A stretch of 34,882 bases of DNA, from the NCBI GenBank assembly GCA_017853515.1, contig JAFMJK010000003.1, positions 1 to 34,882 on the forward strand, given 5' to 3'. How positions within the stretch are numbered: position 1 is the first letter of the stretch; each line of letters begins with the position of its first letter. The position numbers and the translations under genes are program-made. The notes below the pieces were generated by a model, which saw only the letters and a program-made list of their open reading frames with translations, was not told the origin of the DNA and made no database searches. Source of the DNA: Chthoniobacterales bacterium (GTDB lineage Bacteria; Verrucomicrobiota; Verrucomicrobiia; Chthoniobacterales; JACTMZ01). Shown one piece after another: positions 25,467 to 32,747 of the stretch.

Positions 25467-26570
25467 ATGACGACGGAGACTCTCGATCCGCAGATCGCCG
25501 CCCGTCAGCGACGCAAGAGGTTGATCGTCACGGTCATCGTGGCCAGTATTGCCGTGCACTTCATCGGCGCGATTGGAGCCGGTATCTGGATCGTCGCGCG
25601 CTATTTTCTCCCGCCGGCCGCCACGTTCGAAGTGAAGAAGGAAATCCGCATCGCCGCCGAGGAGCGCGAGCACCGCATGAACATGGCGGAGTTCGACGCG
25701 GCGCAGCCCAAGCCGACTTTCACCGACAAGATGTCTTCGGCGCGGCCGACGGAGTTCGCGCTGCCCGACTTGCCGCTCCTGCCGGTGGACACGGCGACTA
25801 CGCTCGATCCGAGCGACATCGTGTCCGATCAACTCTCCGCCCTCGCCGGCGCAGGCGCCGGCGCGGGAACCGGATCCGGCGGCGGGGGGAAGAGTGGCTC
25901 GGCGGTCAGTTTCTTCGGTATTTCCGACATGGCCACGCGCGTCATTATCGTCGTCGATGTTTCCAACACGATGTTCGACCGCCAGCCCGGCAAGTTCCAC
26001 GCGGTCAAGACGGAGGTGGCCAAGCTCATCCAGGGCCTGGGGATCAACACCCTTTTCAATGTCATCATCTACGAGGGCGGATCGGTCGCCATGTTCCCCG
26101 AACCGCAGCCGGCTTCGGATGGCAACAAAGCCAAGGCGGCCGCTTGGGTGGAAAGTGTCGATGGAGGCAGCGACAAGTCGGGCGCGTCCTACAAGAGCAA
26201 ATACAGCCAGATGGGCACCGGCCTTTACGAAGGCGGAGGCACGCGCACCGATACCGCGCTGAAGCAGGCGCTGTCCATGCGGCCGAGCACGGTTTTTCTC
26301 ATCACCGACGGCGAGATGAGCCGGATGGGTGGCGGCGCGCCCGCCGAAGAGGAAGACCGCAAGAAGGATGACGGTGCGAGCTCCGATATCACCGAGGCCG
26401 AGTTGCTCCGCATGATCAAAGACCTGCAGGGCAAAATGGAGCAGCCCGCGAGGATCCACGTGGTTCATTTTCTGACCAAAGCCGCGCGCGACGAGGAGGA
26501 AAAAGTGTTGCGCTCGGTGGCGCGGCGCAACGACGGCCGCTTCCAACAGGTCAAAGCCGAGGATTACTGA
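25467..26570 (+). CDS. Membrane-anchored von Willebrand A-domain protein
   Basis: A 367-aa protein with a basic cytoplasmic N-terminus (RQRRKR), one membrane helix at about 19-46, a linker with a Gly/Ala/Ser-rich stretch at about 127-145, and a vWA domain from about 155. The metal-ion site is complete: D164, S166 and T168 in DVSNTM, T261 in GGTRTDTAL and D281 in LITDGEM. This N-in, single-helix layout is like TonB and TolA, which are driven by ExbB/ExbD and TolQ/TolR, but here the C-terminus is a vWA domain. It closes the ExbB/ExbD operon and may be its moving partner. The role is inference. Confidence 0.85.
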   Translation: MTTETLDPQIAARQRRKRLIVTVIVASIAVHFIGAIGAGIWIVARYFLPPAATFEVKKEIRIAAEEREHRMNMAEFDAAQPKPTFTDKMSSARPTEFALPDLPLLPVDTATTLDPSDIVSDQLSALAGAGAGAGTGSGGGGKSGSAVSFFGISDMATRVIIVVDVSNTMFDRQPGKFHAVKTEVAKLIQGLGINTLFNVIIYEGGSVAMFPEPQPASDGNKAKAAAWVESVDGGSDKSGASYKSKYSQMGTGLYEGGGTRTDTALKQALSMRPSTVFLITDGEMSRMGGGAPAEEEDRKKDDGASSDITEAELLRMIKDLQGKMEQPARIHVVHFLTKAARDEEEKVLRSVARRNDGRFQQVKAEDY

Positions 26571-26577
26571 TTCGGCT

Positions 26578-26600
26578 CCACTTCATGCTGGCCGAAGTGG
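26578..26600 (+). terminator. Weak hairpin after the vWA gene
   Basis: CCACTTC (26578-26584) pairs with GAAGTGG (26594-26600), a 7-bp stem with a 9-base loop, a few bases beyond the vWA stop. No strong T-run follows. It could be a partial terminator before the zinc-ribbon gene. Confidence 0.25.
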
Positions 26601-26624
26601 CGGTCGCCGTTTAGAAGGAAATGA

Positions 26625-27347
26625 ATGGTGGAAATCCTGGAGAAACTTCTCCTCCTGCAGGAGCGCGATCAGAAGCTGCAGGCTTTTCACCATGAGATCA
26701 ACGGCGTGCCGGGTGAGAAAGCCGCGTTGCAGAGGGAGCTCGATGCCGCCCAGCGCACGCTGGAGAACGACAAAGCCCGCGCCACCCAGATCGAAATCGA
26801 GCGCAAGCGGCTCGAGGTCGAGGCCGATGCCAAGCGTGCGCAGATCGCCAAATACCAGACGCAGCAACTCGAGACGCGCAAGAACGAGGAGTATTCCGCG
26901 CTGAAGCACGAGATCGAGCGCGCGCAGTCGGACATCACATCGATCGAAGACCGCGAACTCGAACTGATGCAGGAATTCGAAGATCTCAAGCCGGTCATTG
27001 CCGCGGCCGACGCGAAATACACCGCCGAAAAAAACCGCGTCGCCGCGCTGGTCAAAACGGCCGACGAAAAAGTCGGCGTGCTGCAGGGCCGGGCAGCCGA
27101 ATTGCAAGTCGAGCGCGAGGCGGTTGCCGCGGAAGTCAAAGCGGCCGACGAGGATCTTTTCGAGCTCTACGAGAAATTGTTCCGCTCCAAAACCGGGCGT
27201 GCCGTCGTTCCGCTCGAAGGCAACCACTGCTCGGGGTGCCACATGACCGTCACCCCCGCCACGCTGCGCGATGCCAAAGTCGGCGCTAGCGTCGTCTCCT
27301 GCGAGCAGTGCGGACGGATTATCTACAACCTGCCGGAGTACGCGTAG
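26625..27347 (+). CDS. Coiled-coil C4 zinc-ribbon protein
   Basis: A 240-aa cytoplasmic protein. Residues 1-185 are a long charged coiled coil (QRELDAAQRTLENDKA, LETRKNEEYSALKHEIERAQ). The C-terminus is a zinc ribbon with C202, C205, C226 and C229 (CSGC and CEQC). This is the DUF164/C4-type zinc-ribbon architecture, thought to bind nucleic acids or the cell-division/envelope machinery; function is not settled. GAAGGA lies five bases before the ATG at 26625, one of the few clear ribosome-binding sites here. It ends three bases from the convergent nuoEF stop. Confidence 0.88.
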   Translation: MVEILEKLLLLQERDQKLQAFHHEINGVPGEKAALQRELDAAQRTLENDKARATQIEIERKRLEVEADAKRAQIAKYQTQQLETRKNEEYSALKHEIERAQSDITSIEDRELELMQEFEDLKPVIAAADAKYTAEKNRVAALVKTADEKVGVLQGRAAELQVEREAVAAEVKAADEDLFELYEKLFRSKTGRAVVPLEGNHCSGCHMTVTPATLRDAKVGASVVSCEQCGRIIYNLPEYA

Positions 27348-27350
27348 AAA

Positions 27351-29234
27351 TTAGTGCCCGTTGGCGCCGTTGCCGTTGGTTCCGGCGCCGCGCGGCTCGA
27401 ACTCATCGCGGAATTTTCCGACAAAGCTCTGCGTCGGCCACGCGCAGGCTTCCCCGAAAGCGCAGACCGTTCGGCCGGCGATGTTGTCCGCGATACCGAC
27501 GAGTTGCTTGGCGTCGGTCGTCTTGATGTCGCCGTGGAGCATGCGCGTGGTGACCTTGGACATCCACAGGCTGCCCTCGCGGCAAGGCGTGCACTGCCCG
27601 CAGCTCTCGTGAGCGTAAAAGTCGTTGATGTTGTTGAGCACCCAGAGCATGTCGCGCGAATCGTCGAGGATCATGACGCCCGCGCTGCCGATCATGGAGC
27701 CGGCGGCGGCCAATGAGTTCGCATCCATGACCAGATCCATGAGGTCGACCTCGACCGTGGTTTCGGCGCCATCGGGACCTTTGCGCTTCATTTTGAATTT
27801 CTCCCCGGCCTTGAGCACTTTGGCCGAGCTGCCGCCGGGAATGATGGCCTTGAGTTTCCGTCCGGGCTTCATTCCCCCGCACAGTTCGATGAGCTGGCCG
27901 ACGGTGACTTGGCCGCATCCGAGTTCGTAAAATCCCGGGTTCCGCACATCGCCGCTGACGCCCAAGGTGCGCGTGCCGCCGTCGCCCGGCGACCCGAGTT
28001 TGGCGAATTCCGCGCTGCCCATCGCGATGATGTGCTTCACGTGGCAGAGGGTTTCGACGTTGTTGACGATGGTCGGGCAGTTGTAGAGACCGAAGACCGC
28101 GGGGAAGAAAGGCGGTTTGATGCGCGGGTAGGGGCGCTTGCCCTCGAGCGATTCGAGGAGGCTTGTCTCCTCGCCGCAAATGTAGGCGCCGGCTCCCTGG
28201 TGGACATAAATGTCGCAGTCGAATCCGGAGCCGAGGACGTTCTTGCCGATGAAGCCGCGCTCGCGGGCCTCGGCGATGGCTTTGGTCACGATGCGCGCCG
28301 CTTCGGGGAACTCGCAGCGGATGTAGATGTAGCTGAGGTGCACATTGAGCGCCCAGGCGGCGATCATCATGCCCTCGAGCAACTGGTGCGGATCCTCGTG
28401 CAGGATGTAGCGGTCTTTGAAAGTGCCCGGCTCGGACTCGTCGCCGTTGACCACGAGATAGTGGGGCTTGCCGTCCTCGCGTTTGATGAAGCTCCACTTC
28501 ACGCCGCACGGGAATCCAGCGCCGCCGCGCCCCCGCAGGCCCGAGGCCTTCACCTCGTTGACGATTTCGTCCGGCTTCATGCCCAGCGCTTTCTTCAAGG
28601 ACTCGTAGCCGCCGTTCCGGAGGTAACAATCGATCGAAGCGTCATAGTCTTCCCGCCCGACATGGCGCAGGACCAAGCGCCGCTCCGCGGGATGCGGCGC
28701 GCGGATCGTCTTGCGGTAGCCGGTCTCTCGTCCGAGCAACGAGGCGGCGTCTTCGGGAGCGATGCGTTCGTGCAGATCGTCGCCGACCATGGCGACCGGT
28801 GCGCTGCCGCAGCTGGCCAGGCACTCGACAAATTCGATGGTGCAGCTGCCGTCCGGTGCGGTCACCTCGTGCGCATGATCGTCATGGTCGGTGTCGCAAC
28901 CCGCCGCGCGGCAGAGATTCTTGTGCAGGTCGTAGGATCCGGCCATGGCGCATGAGAGAGTGCGGCAAACGCGGATGATTTTCCTCCCCGGCGCCGTCTG
29001 GCGGAACCACGGGTAAAACGTGACCAGTTCGAGAATATTGATCGGCTCGAGTTCGAGACGGCGCGCGATCCAGTCGACCCCGCTGTCGTCGATCCAGCCG
29101 AAGTGATTCTGCCAGAGGTGGAGAAGGGGGAGGGACGCGCTCCGCTTCGAGACGGGGTAGTGGGTGACGGCCTCGTCAACGGCGGCCAGAAGGCCCTGCG
29201 GGATATTGTCGGCTTGGCGGGACGTGGCGGTCAT
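27351..29234 (-). CDS. nuoEF: Fused NADH-quinone oxidoreductase NuoE-NuoF
   Basis: A 627-aa single frame carrying two complex I subunits that are usually separate genes. Residues 1-170 are NuoE (24 kDa) with the [2Fe-2S] ligands C90, C95, C138 and C142. Residues 185-615 are NuoF (51 kDa) with the FMN/NADH motif GLRGRGGAGFP (232-242), the SLBB region, and the [4Fe-4S] ligands C545, C548, C551 and C591 (SCGQCTPCR). A short linker (about 170-185) joins them. An insert of about 18 residues (KRKGPDGAETTVEVDL) sits before LAAAGSMIGS. The tail (GAGTNGNGANGH) is extra. The ATG at 29234 is preferred; a TTG nine bases earlier has AAGGA four bases upstream, so a three-residue extension is possible. Confidence 0.93.
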   Translation of the reverse strand: MTATSRQADNIPQGLLAAVDEAVTHYPVSKRSASLPLLHLWQNHFGWIDDSGVDWIARRLELEPINILELVTFYPWFRQTAPGRKIIRVCRTLSCAMAGSYDLHKNLCRAAGCDTDHDDHAHEVTAPDGSCTIEFVECLASCGSAPVAMVGDDLHERIAPEDAASLLGRETGYRKTIRAPHPAERRLVLRHVGREDYDASIDCYLRNGGYESLKKALGMKPDEIVNEVKASGLRGRGGAGFPCGVKWSFIKREDGKPHYLVVNGDESEPGTFKDRYILHEDPHQLLEGMMIAAWALNVHLSYIYIRCEFPEAARIVTKAIAEARERGFIGKNVLGSGFDCDIYVHQGAGAYICGEETSLLESLEGKRPYPRIKPPFFPAVFGLYNCPTIVNNVETLCHVKHIIAMGSAEFAKLGSPGDGGTRTLGVSGDVRNPGFYELGCGQVTVGQLIELCGGMKPGRKLKAIIPGGSSAKVLKAGEKFKMKRKGPDGAETTVEVDLMDLVMDANSLAAAGSMIGSAGVMILDDSRDMLWVLNNINDFYAHESCGQCTPCREGSLWMSKVTTRMLHGDIKTTDAKQLVGIADNIAGRTVCAFGEACAWPTQSFVGKFRDEFEPRGAGTNGNGANGH

Positions 29235-29242
29235 GAACGGCA

Positions 29243-29272
29243 ATTAGTCCTTCAAGGATACGTCCGCTTCAA
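29243..29272 (-). promoter_or_regulatory. Candidate promoter for nuoEF
   Basis: On the minus strand TTGAAG (29272-29267) and ACTAAT (29248-29243) are 18 bases apart, each matching four of six consensus bases. The predicted start falls at the ATG at 29234, again with almost no leader. It overlaps the AAGGA and TTG discussed for the gene start, so the two readings compete. Confidence 0.25.
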
Positions 29273-29358
29273 GAAAAACGATGCTTCGGGCGCCCCGCGG
29301 CGCTTGCCAGCCTGCGGGGAGCCTGCGAAAATGGAAGCCAATCAAAGAAAGGCCATTC

Positions 29359-29658
29359 ATGAGCGAAAAAACATCCCAAGAAGCGAATCACAAATTCCAA
29401 AGCAGCAAGACTCACGCGGCCGAAGCGGCGCGCGAATTGCGCGAGGCGGCGGCGGCCAAAGCCCACGATTTGCGGGAAACTCTGACCGAGCGTGCGGGTG
29501 AATACCGCGAACGGGCCAACCGCGTTTGGTCGGACACATCCGTGCGCGCACGCGGTCTTCAGGACGACGGCGAGGACTACATCCGCGAGAACCCTCTGCA
29601 GGCCGTCGGCATTGCCCTGGCCGCGGGATTCGTTCTCGGCCTGATCCTGCGCCGTTGA
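29359..29658 (+). CDS. DUF883 family membrane-anchored protein (YqjD/ElaB-like)
   Basis: A 99-aa protein with a charged, Ala/Glu/Arg-rich helical body and a single C-terminal membrane helix. The ending YIRENPLQAVGIALAAGFVL then RR is typical of the YqjD/ElaB/YgaM family. E. coli YqjD binds ribosomes at the membrane in stationary phase. The ATG at 29359 follows AAGAAAGG and opens the soluble body, whereas an upstream in-frame ATG at 29281 would add 26 residues unlike the family. It is followed by a yqjE-like gene, matching the E. coli yqjD-yqjE order. Confidence 0.88.
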   Translation: MSEKTSQEANHKFQSSKTHAAEAARELREAAAAKAHDLRETLTERAGEYRERANRVWSDTSVRARGLQDDGEDYIRENPLQAVGIALAAGFVLGLILRR

Positions 29659-29669
29659 CCGGACGCCAA

Positions 29670-30074
29670 ATGCAATCGTCACCCGGCGCGGATCAACCGG
29701 CGTCGCCGGAGCCGCCAGGGCTTTCCGCTGCGGCTTCCGACTTCTCCGCTTCGGCCATCCGTTTTTCCCGCGCGCTGACCGGACTTCTCGGTCTGGAATT
29801 GCGCGAGTCGGGATGGCACGCGCTCGTGCTCACCGCTCTCGGGATCGCCCTGCTGCTCGCCTTGGTTTTCGGCTACATTTTTCTCCTGCTGGCCGCGGGA
29901 CTCGCGGTGGTCAAAGTATTCGGTGCGGGCCTGATGTCCACCTTGCTCGGCTTGGGATTGTTCCATGTGCTCGTTGCCGTGGCGCTGGTGCTCGTGCTGC
30001 GCGTGCGGATCAGACGTCCGATCTTCCCCGGGACGCGCGAGGCGGTGCGGCGCGAAGCGGAACGCCTGTCATGA
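29670..30074 (+). CDS. Phage holin superfamily III-type membrane protein (YqjE/DUF1469-like)
   Basis: A 134-aa protein. A Pro/Ala/Ser-rich head (about 1-30) is followed by an amphipathic segment (RALTGLLGLELRESGWHA), then two membrane helices, ALGIALLLALVFGYIFLLLA and GLGLFHVLVAVALVLVL, and a basic tail. This is the YqjE/DUF1469 pattern. The start ATG at 29670 is the first that gives this head. The stop overlaps the next gene as ATGA. Confidence 0.8.
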   Translation: MQSSPGADQPASPEPPGLSAAASDFSASAIRFSRALTGLLGLELRESGWHALVLTALGIALLLALVFGYIFLLLAAGLAVVKVFGAGLMSTLLGLGLFHVLVAVALVLVLRVRIRRPIFPGTREAVRREAERLS

Positions 30075-30403
30075 ACCGGGAAGATTATCTGCGCGAGTTG
30101 GACTCCGCCGGGCGCGAACTCAGGCGCAGCGGCGCGGATCTCGTTTCCGCGGCCAATCCCATCAACCAGCTTCGCCACGGCGTGGCCCACGAGTGGAAAT
30201 GGTGGTTGCCGGGTGCTTCGGTCGCGGGGTTCGCTTTGGCGCGCTTCCTCCGGCGTCCCGCGCGTCAAGCGAAGACGGCCGGGCGCGATGCCGCGCAGAC
30301 GGGCGCCGCTTTTTGGATTCCGCTGCTGGTCAAACTCCTGCCGGCTGCCTTGGCGCAACTGGCTCCTCTTCTTTTGAGTTTGCGCTCGGGGCGAAAGCCG
30401 TAG
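30071..30403 (+). CDS. Small membrane protein, third gene of yqjD-yqjE-like trio
   Basis: A 110-aa protein with a soluble N-terminal region (NREDYLRELDSAGRELRRSG), a basic stretch (RFLRRPARQAK) and a hydrophobic C-terminal segment (FWIPLLVKLLPAALAQLAPL). It occupies the slot of E. coli yqjK, but I cannot show homology from sequence. The ATG overlaps the previous stop. It lies 19 bases before the first pilT-type gene. Confidence 0.75.
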   Translation: MNREDYLRELDSAGRELRRSGADLVSAANPINQLRHGVAHEWKWWLPGASVAGFALARFLRRPARQAKTAGRDAAQTGAAFWIPLLVKLLPAALAQLAPLLLSLRSGRKP

Positions 30404-30422
30404 AAACCTTCGCGCCAACGCT

Positions 30423-31553
30423 GTGTCTGCCGCCCCGGAACAAAGCATCGTCGAAGTCGTCGAGGAGAACCCGCCTGCCGTCCATGTGCTGCACCATGTG
30501 GACCAATACTTGGCCATCGGCAAGGAGTCCGGCGCATCGGACATCCATCTGAGCGTCAACCTGCGGCCGACGTGGCGCCGCTTCGGGACGCTCGAGCCGA
30601 TCTGGTTGCAGGCGGACAAATTGACCGCGGCCGATACCGAGCGCCTGGCCATGAGTTTTCTCGATGAAGCCCAGAAAAAGCTGCTCGAGGAGCGGGGCGA
30701 TGTGGACTTTGCCTATACCAACGAAAACGGACGCTACCGCACGAGCGTGGTGCGGCACCGTTTGGGTTACGACCTCGTTTTCCGGATCATCCAGGCAAGC
30801 GTGCGTTCCATGGACGAACTTGGACTGCCGCCGCAACTCAAGCTTCTCACCCAATTTCAGAACGGGTTGGTTCTGGTCACGGGTTCGGTCGGCAGCGGCA
30901 AGAGCACGACGCTTGCCGCGCTGGTCGAGGAGGTGAACCGCACGCGCCACGAACACATCATCACGCTGGAGGATCCGATCGAATACCTTTTCACCCCGCA
31001 GGGCTGCCAGGTGAACCAGCGCGAAGTGCACACCCATACCGAATCGTTCGGCGCCGCGCTGCGCGGTGCTTTGCGCGAGGATCCGGATGTCATCATGGTC
31101 GGCGAAATGCGCGATCTGGAGACCATCTCGCTGGCCATCACGGCCTCGGAGACCGGCCACTTGGTGCTCGGCACCCTGCACACCGGCAATGCGGCACGAA
31201 CGCTTGACCGCTTGCTCGACGTCTTCCCGGTCGACCAGCGCGAACAGATCCGCACCATGGTCAGCGAGTCGTTGCGCGGGATCATTTCCCAGCAACTCGT
31301 GCCGCGCGCCGACGGAGCGGGCCGGGCGCTGGCCATCGAAATTCTCATGAACACCCCGGCGGTGGCCAACGTCATCCGTGAATCGAAAACGTTCATGCTT
31401 CCCGGGATCATCCAGACGGGCAAAAAGCTGGGCATGAAGCTGATGGATGATTCATTGGCCGACCTCTACCGTGCGGGACTCATCTCCGCCGACGAAGCGG
31501 TGTCGCGCGCCGAGCAGAAGCCGGCCATGAAGCAAATCTGCGGCGTCATCTGA
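30423..31553 (+). CDS. PilT-type twitching motility ATPase, copy 1
   Basis: A 376-aa secretion ATPase of the PilT family, which drives type IV pilus retraction. An N-terminal PAS-like domain (ASDIHLSVNLRP) is followed by the RecA core. Walker A is GSVGSGKST, unlike the usual GPTGSGKST; the lysine and GSGK core are kept. The Asp box (HIITLEDPIEY), Walker B with GEMRDLETISLAITASETGH, and the His box (LGTLHT) are present. The C-terminal stretch is AVANVIRESKTFMLPGIIQTGKK, the PilT AIRNLIRE-type region. The GTG at 30423 is used because it is the only start that gives the complete N-terminal domain. A second pilT follows after 5 bases. Confidence 0.9.
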   Translation: MSAAPEQSIVEVVEENPPAVHVLHHVDQYLAIGKESGASDIHLSVNLRPTWRRFGTLEPIWLQADKLTAADTERLAMSFLDEAQKKLLEERGDVDFAYTNENGRYRTSVVRHRLGYDLVFRIIQASVRSMDELGLPPQLKLLTQFQNGLVLVTGSVGSGKSTTLAALVEEVNRTRHEHIITLEDPIEYLFTPQGCQVNQREVHTHTESFGAALRGALREDPDVIMVGEMRDLETISLAITASETGHLVLGTLHTGNAARTLDRLLDVFPVDQREQIRTMVSESLRGIISQQLVPRADGAGRALAIEILMNTPAVANVIRESKTFMLPGIIQTGKKLGMKLMDDSLADLYRAGLISADEAVSRAEQKPAMKQICGVI

Positions 31554-31558
31554 CTTTT

Positions 31559-32659
31559 ATGGCCCACCGTATCGACCAACTTTTCGAAGTGCTGATCAAC
31601 GCGGGCGCTTCCGATCTGCATTTGGCCGAAGGCCAACCGCCGAAGATCCGCCGTCATGGCGACGTCATTCCAATCCGCGACGAGGTGCTCACCGCGGACG
31701 AAATGAACTACATGCTCAGCGAGATCTGCACGCCGAAGAACTGGGAGCGGTTCCAGAACAAAGGCGACCTCGACTTCGCCTACGAGATGAACGAGGACAG
31801 CCGGTTCCGCTGCAATTATTTCAAGCAGGTGCACGGCTTGGGCGCCGTCTTCCGGTTGATCCCGACGCGCATCGCCACGATCGACGAATTGGGCCTTCCT
31901 CCGGTCATCAAGGAGTTCGGTCACCTCCGCGGGGGCCTTGTCCTCGTCACCGGCCCGACCGGATCCGGCAAGAGCACGACCCTGGCCGCGCTCATGGACT
32001 ACATCAACACCAACTTCGCCCGCCACATCGTCACGGTGGAGGAGCCGATCGAGTTCGTGCACTCGAACAAGAGCAGCATCATCACGCAGCGCGAGGTTCC
32101 CGAACACTCGGCGAATTTTCCGGCGGGACTGAAGGCGGCGCTGCGCGAGGATTCCGATATCGTCCTCGTCGGCGAGATGCGCGACTTGGAGACAATATCG
32201 CTGGCTTTGACCGCTGCGGAAACGGGCCTGCTTGTTTTCGGAACGTTGCACACCAACAACGCGCGCAAGACGGTCGACCGCATGATCGATGTCTTTCCCT
32301 CGGACCAGCAGGCGCAGGTCCGCACCATGCTCGCGTCTTCGCTGCGGGGTGTGGTCGCGCAGTTGCTGCTCAAGCGGCACGACGGCGGCGGGCGCATTGC
32401 CGTGAACGAAATTCTCGTCGTCAACAGCGCGGTCGGGGCCATCATTCGCGAGGGGGCCACGCAGAAGTTGCAGGACGCCATCGTGGGCGGCAAGGCGCAG
32501 GGCATGCAATTCATGGACGATGCCATCTGGGCCCAACTCCAGCAGGGACACGTTTCACCGCACGAGGCCTTCATGAAGGCGATCGACAAGAGCCGCTTCA
32601 AAGCATTTCTCCCGGAGGAGGAGGCCCAGCTGGCCAACTCGGCCGGTGGCGCCGCGTAG
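31559..32659 (+). CDS. pilT: PilT-type twitching motility ATPase, copy 2
   Basis: A 366-aa paralogue of copy 1 with a fully canonical Walker A (GPTGSGKSTTLAAL), Asp box (HIVTVEEPIEF), Walker B/GEMRDLETISLAL and His box (FGTLHTNNA). The C-terminal motif AIIREGATQKLQDAI is closer to the PilT AIRNLIREGKTHQ consensus, so this copy is the better PilT candidate. The two copies may form a retraction pair such as PilT/PilU. No pilin or pilus-assembly gene is in view. Confidence 0.92.
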   Translation: MAHRIDQLFEVLINAGASDLHLAEGQPPKIRRHGDVIPIRDEVLTADEMNYMLSEICTPKNWERFQNKGDLDFAYEMNEDSRFRCNYFKQVHGLGAVFRLIPTRIATIDELGLPPVIKEFGHLRGGLVLVTGPTGSGKSTTLAALMDYINTNFARHIVTVEEPIEFVHSNKSSIITQREVPEHSANFPAGLKAALREDSDIVLVGEMRDLETISLALTAAETGLLVFGTLHTNNARKTVDRMIDVFPSDQQAQVRTMLASSLRGVVAQLLLKRHDGGGRIAVNEILVVNSAVGAIIREGATQKLQDAIVGGKAQGMQFMDDAIWAQLQQGHVSPHEAFMKAIDKSRFKAFLPEEEAQLANSAGGAA

Positions 32660-32747
32660 GAAGCGCCTCTTTCGCCCCTTGCCGGGGAAGGCCGGGCCCG
32701 ATATTTGTTTGCCTCCGCGAGGGCCACGCCCGGCGCCACTATCTCCC

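Noticed and set aside
26578..26600. Rho-independent terminator between the vWA gene and the zinc-ribbon gene
   Set aside because: The hairpin is real but short, with no T-run, so it is listed only as a weak candidate.
27351..29234. Two separate genes nuoE and nuoF joined by a sequencing error
   Set aside because: The linker region reads in frame without a stop and no internal start with a ribosome-binding site is evident. It cannot be fully excluded from one sequence.
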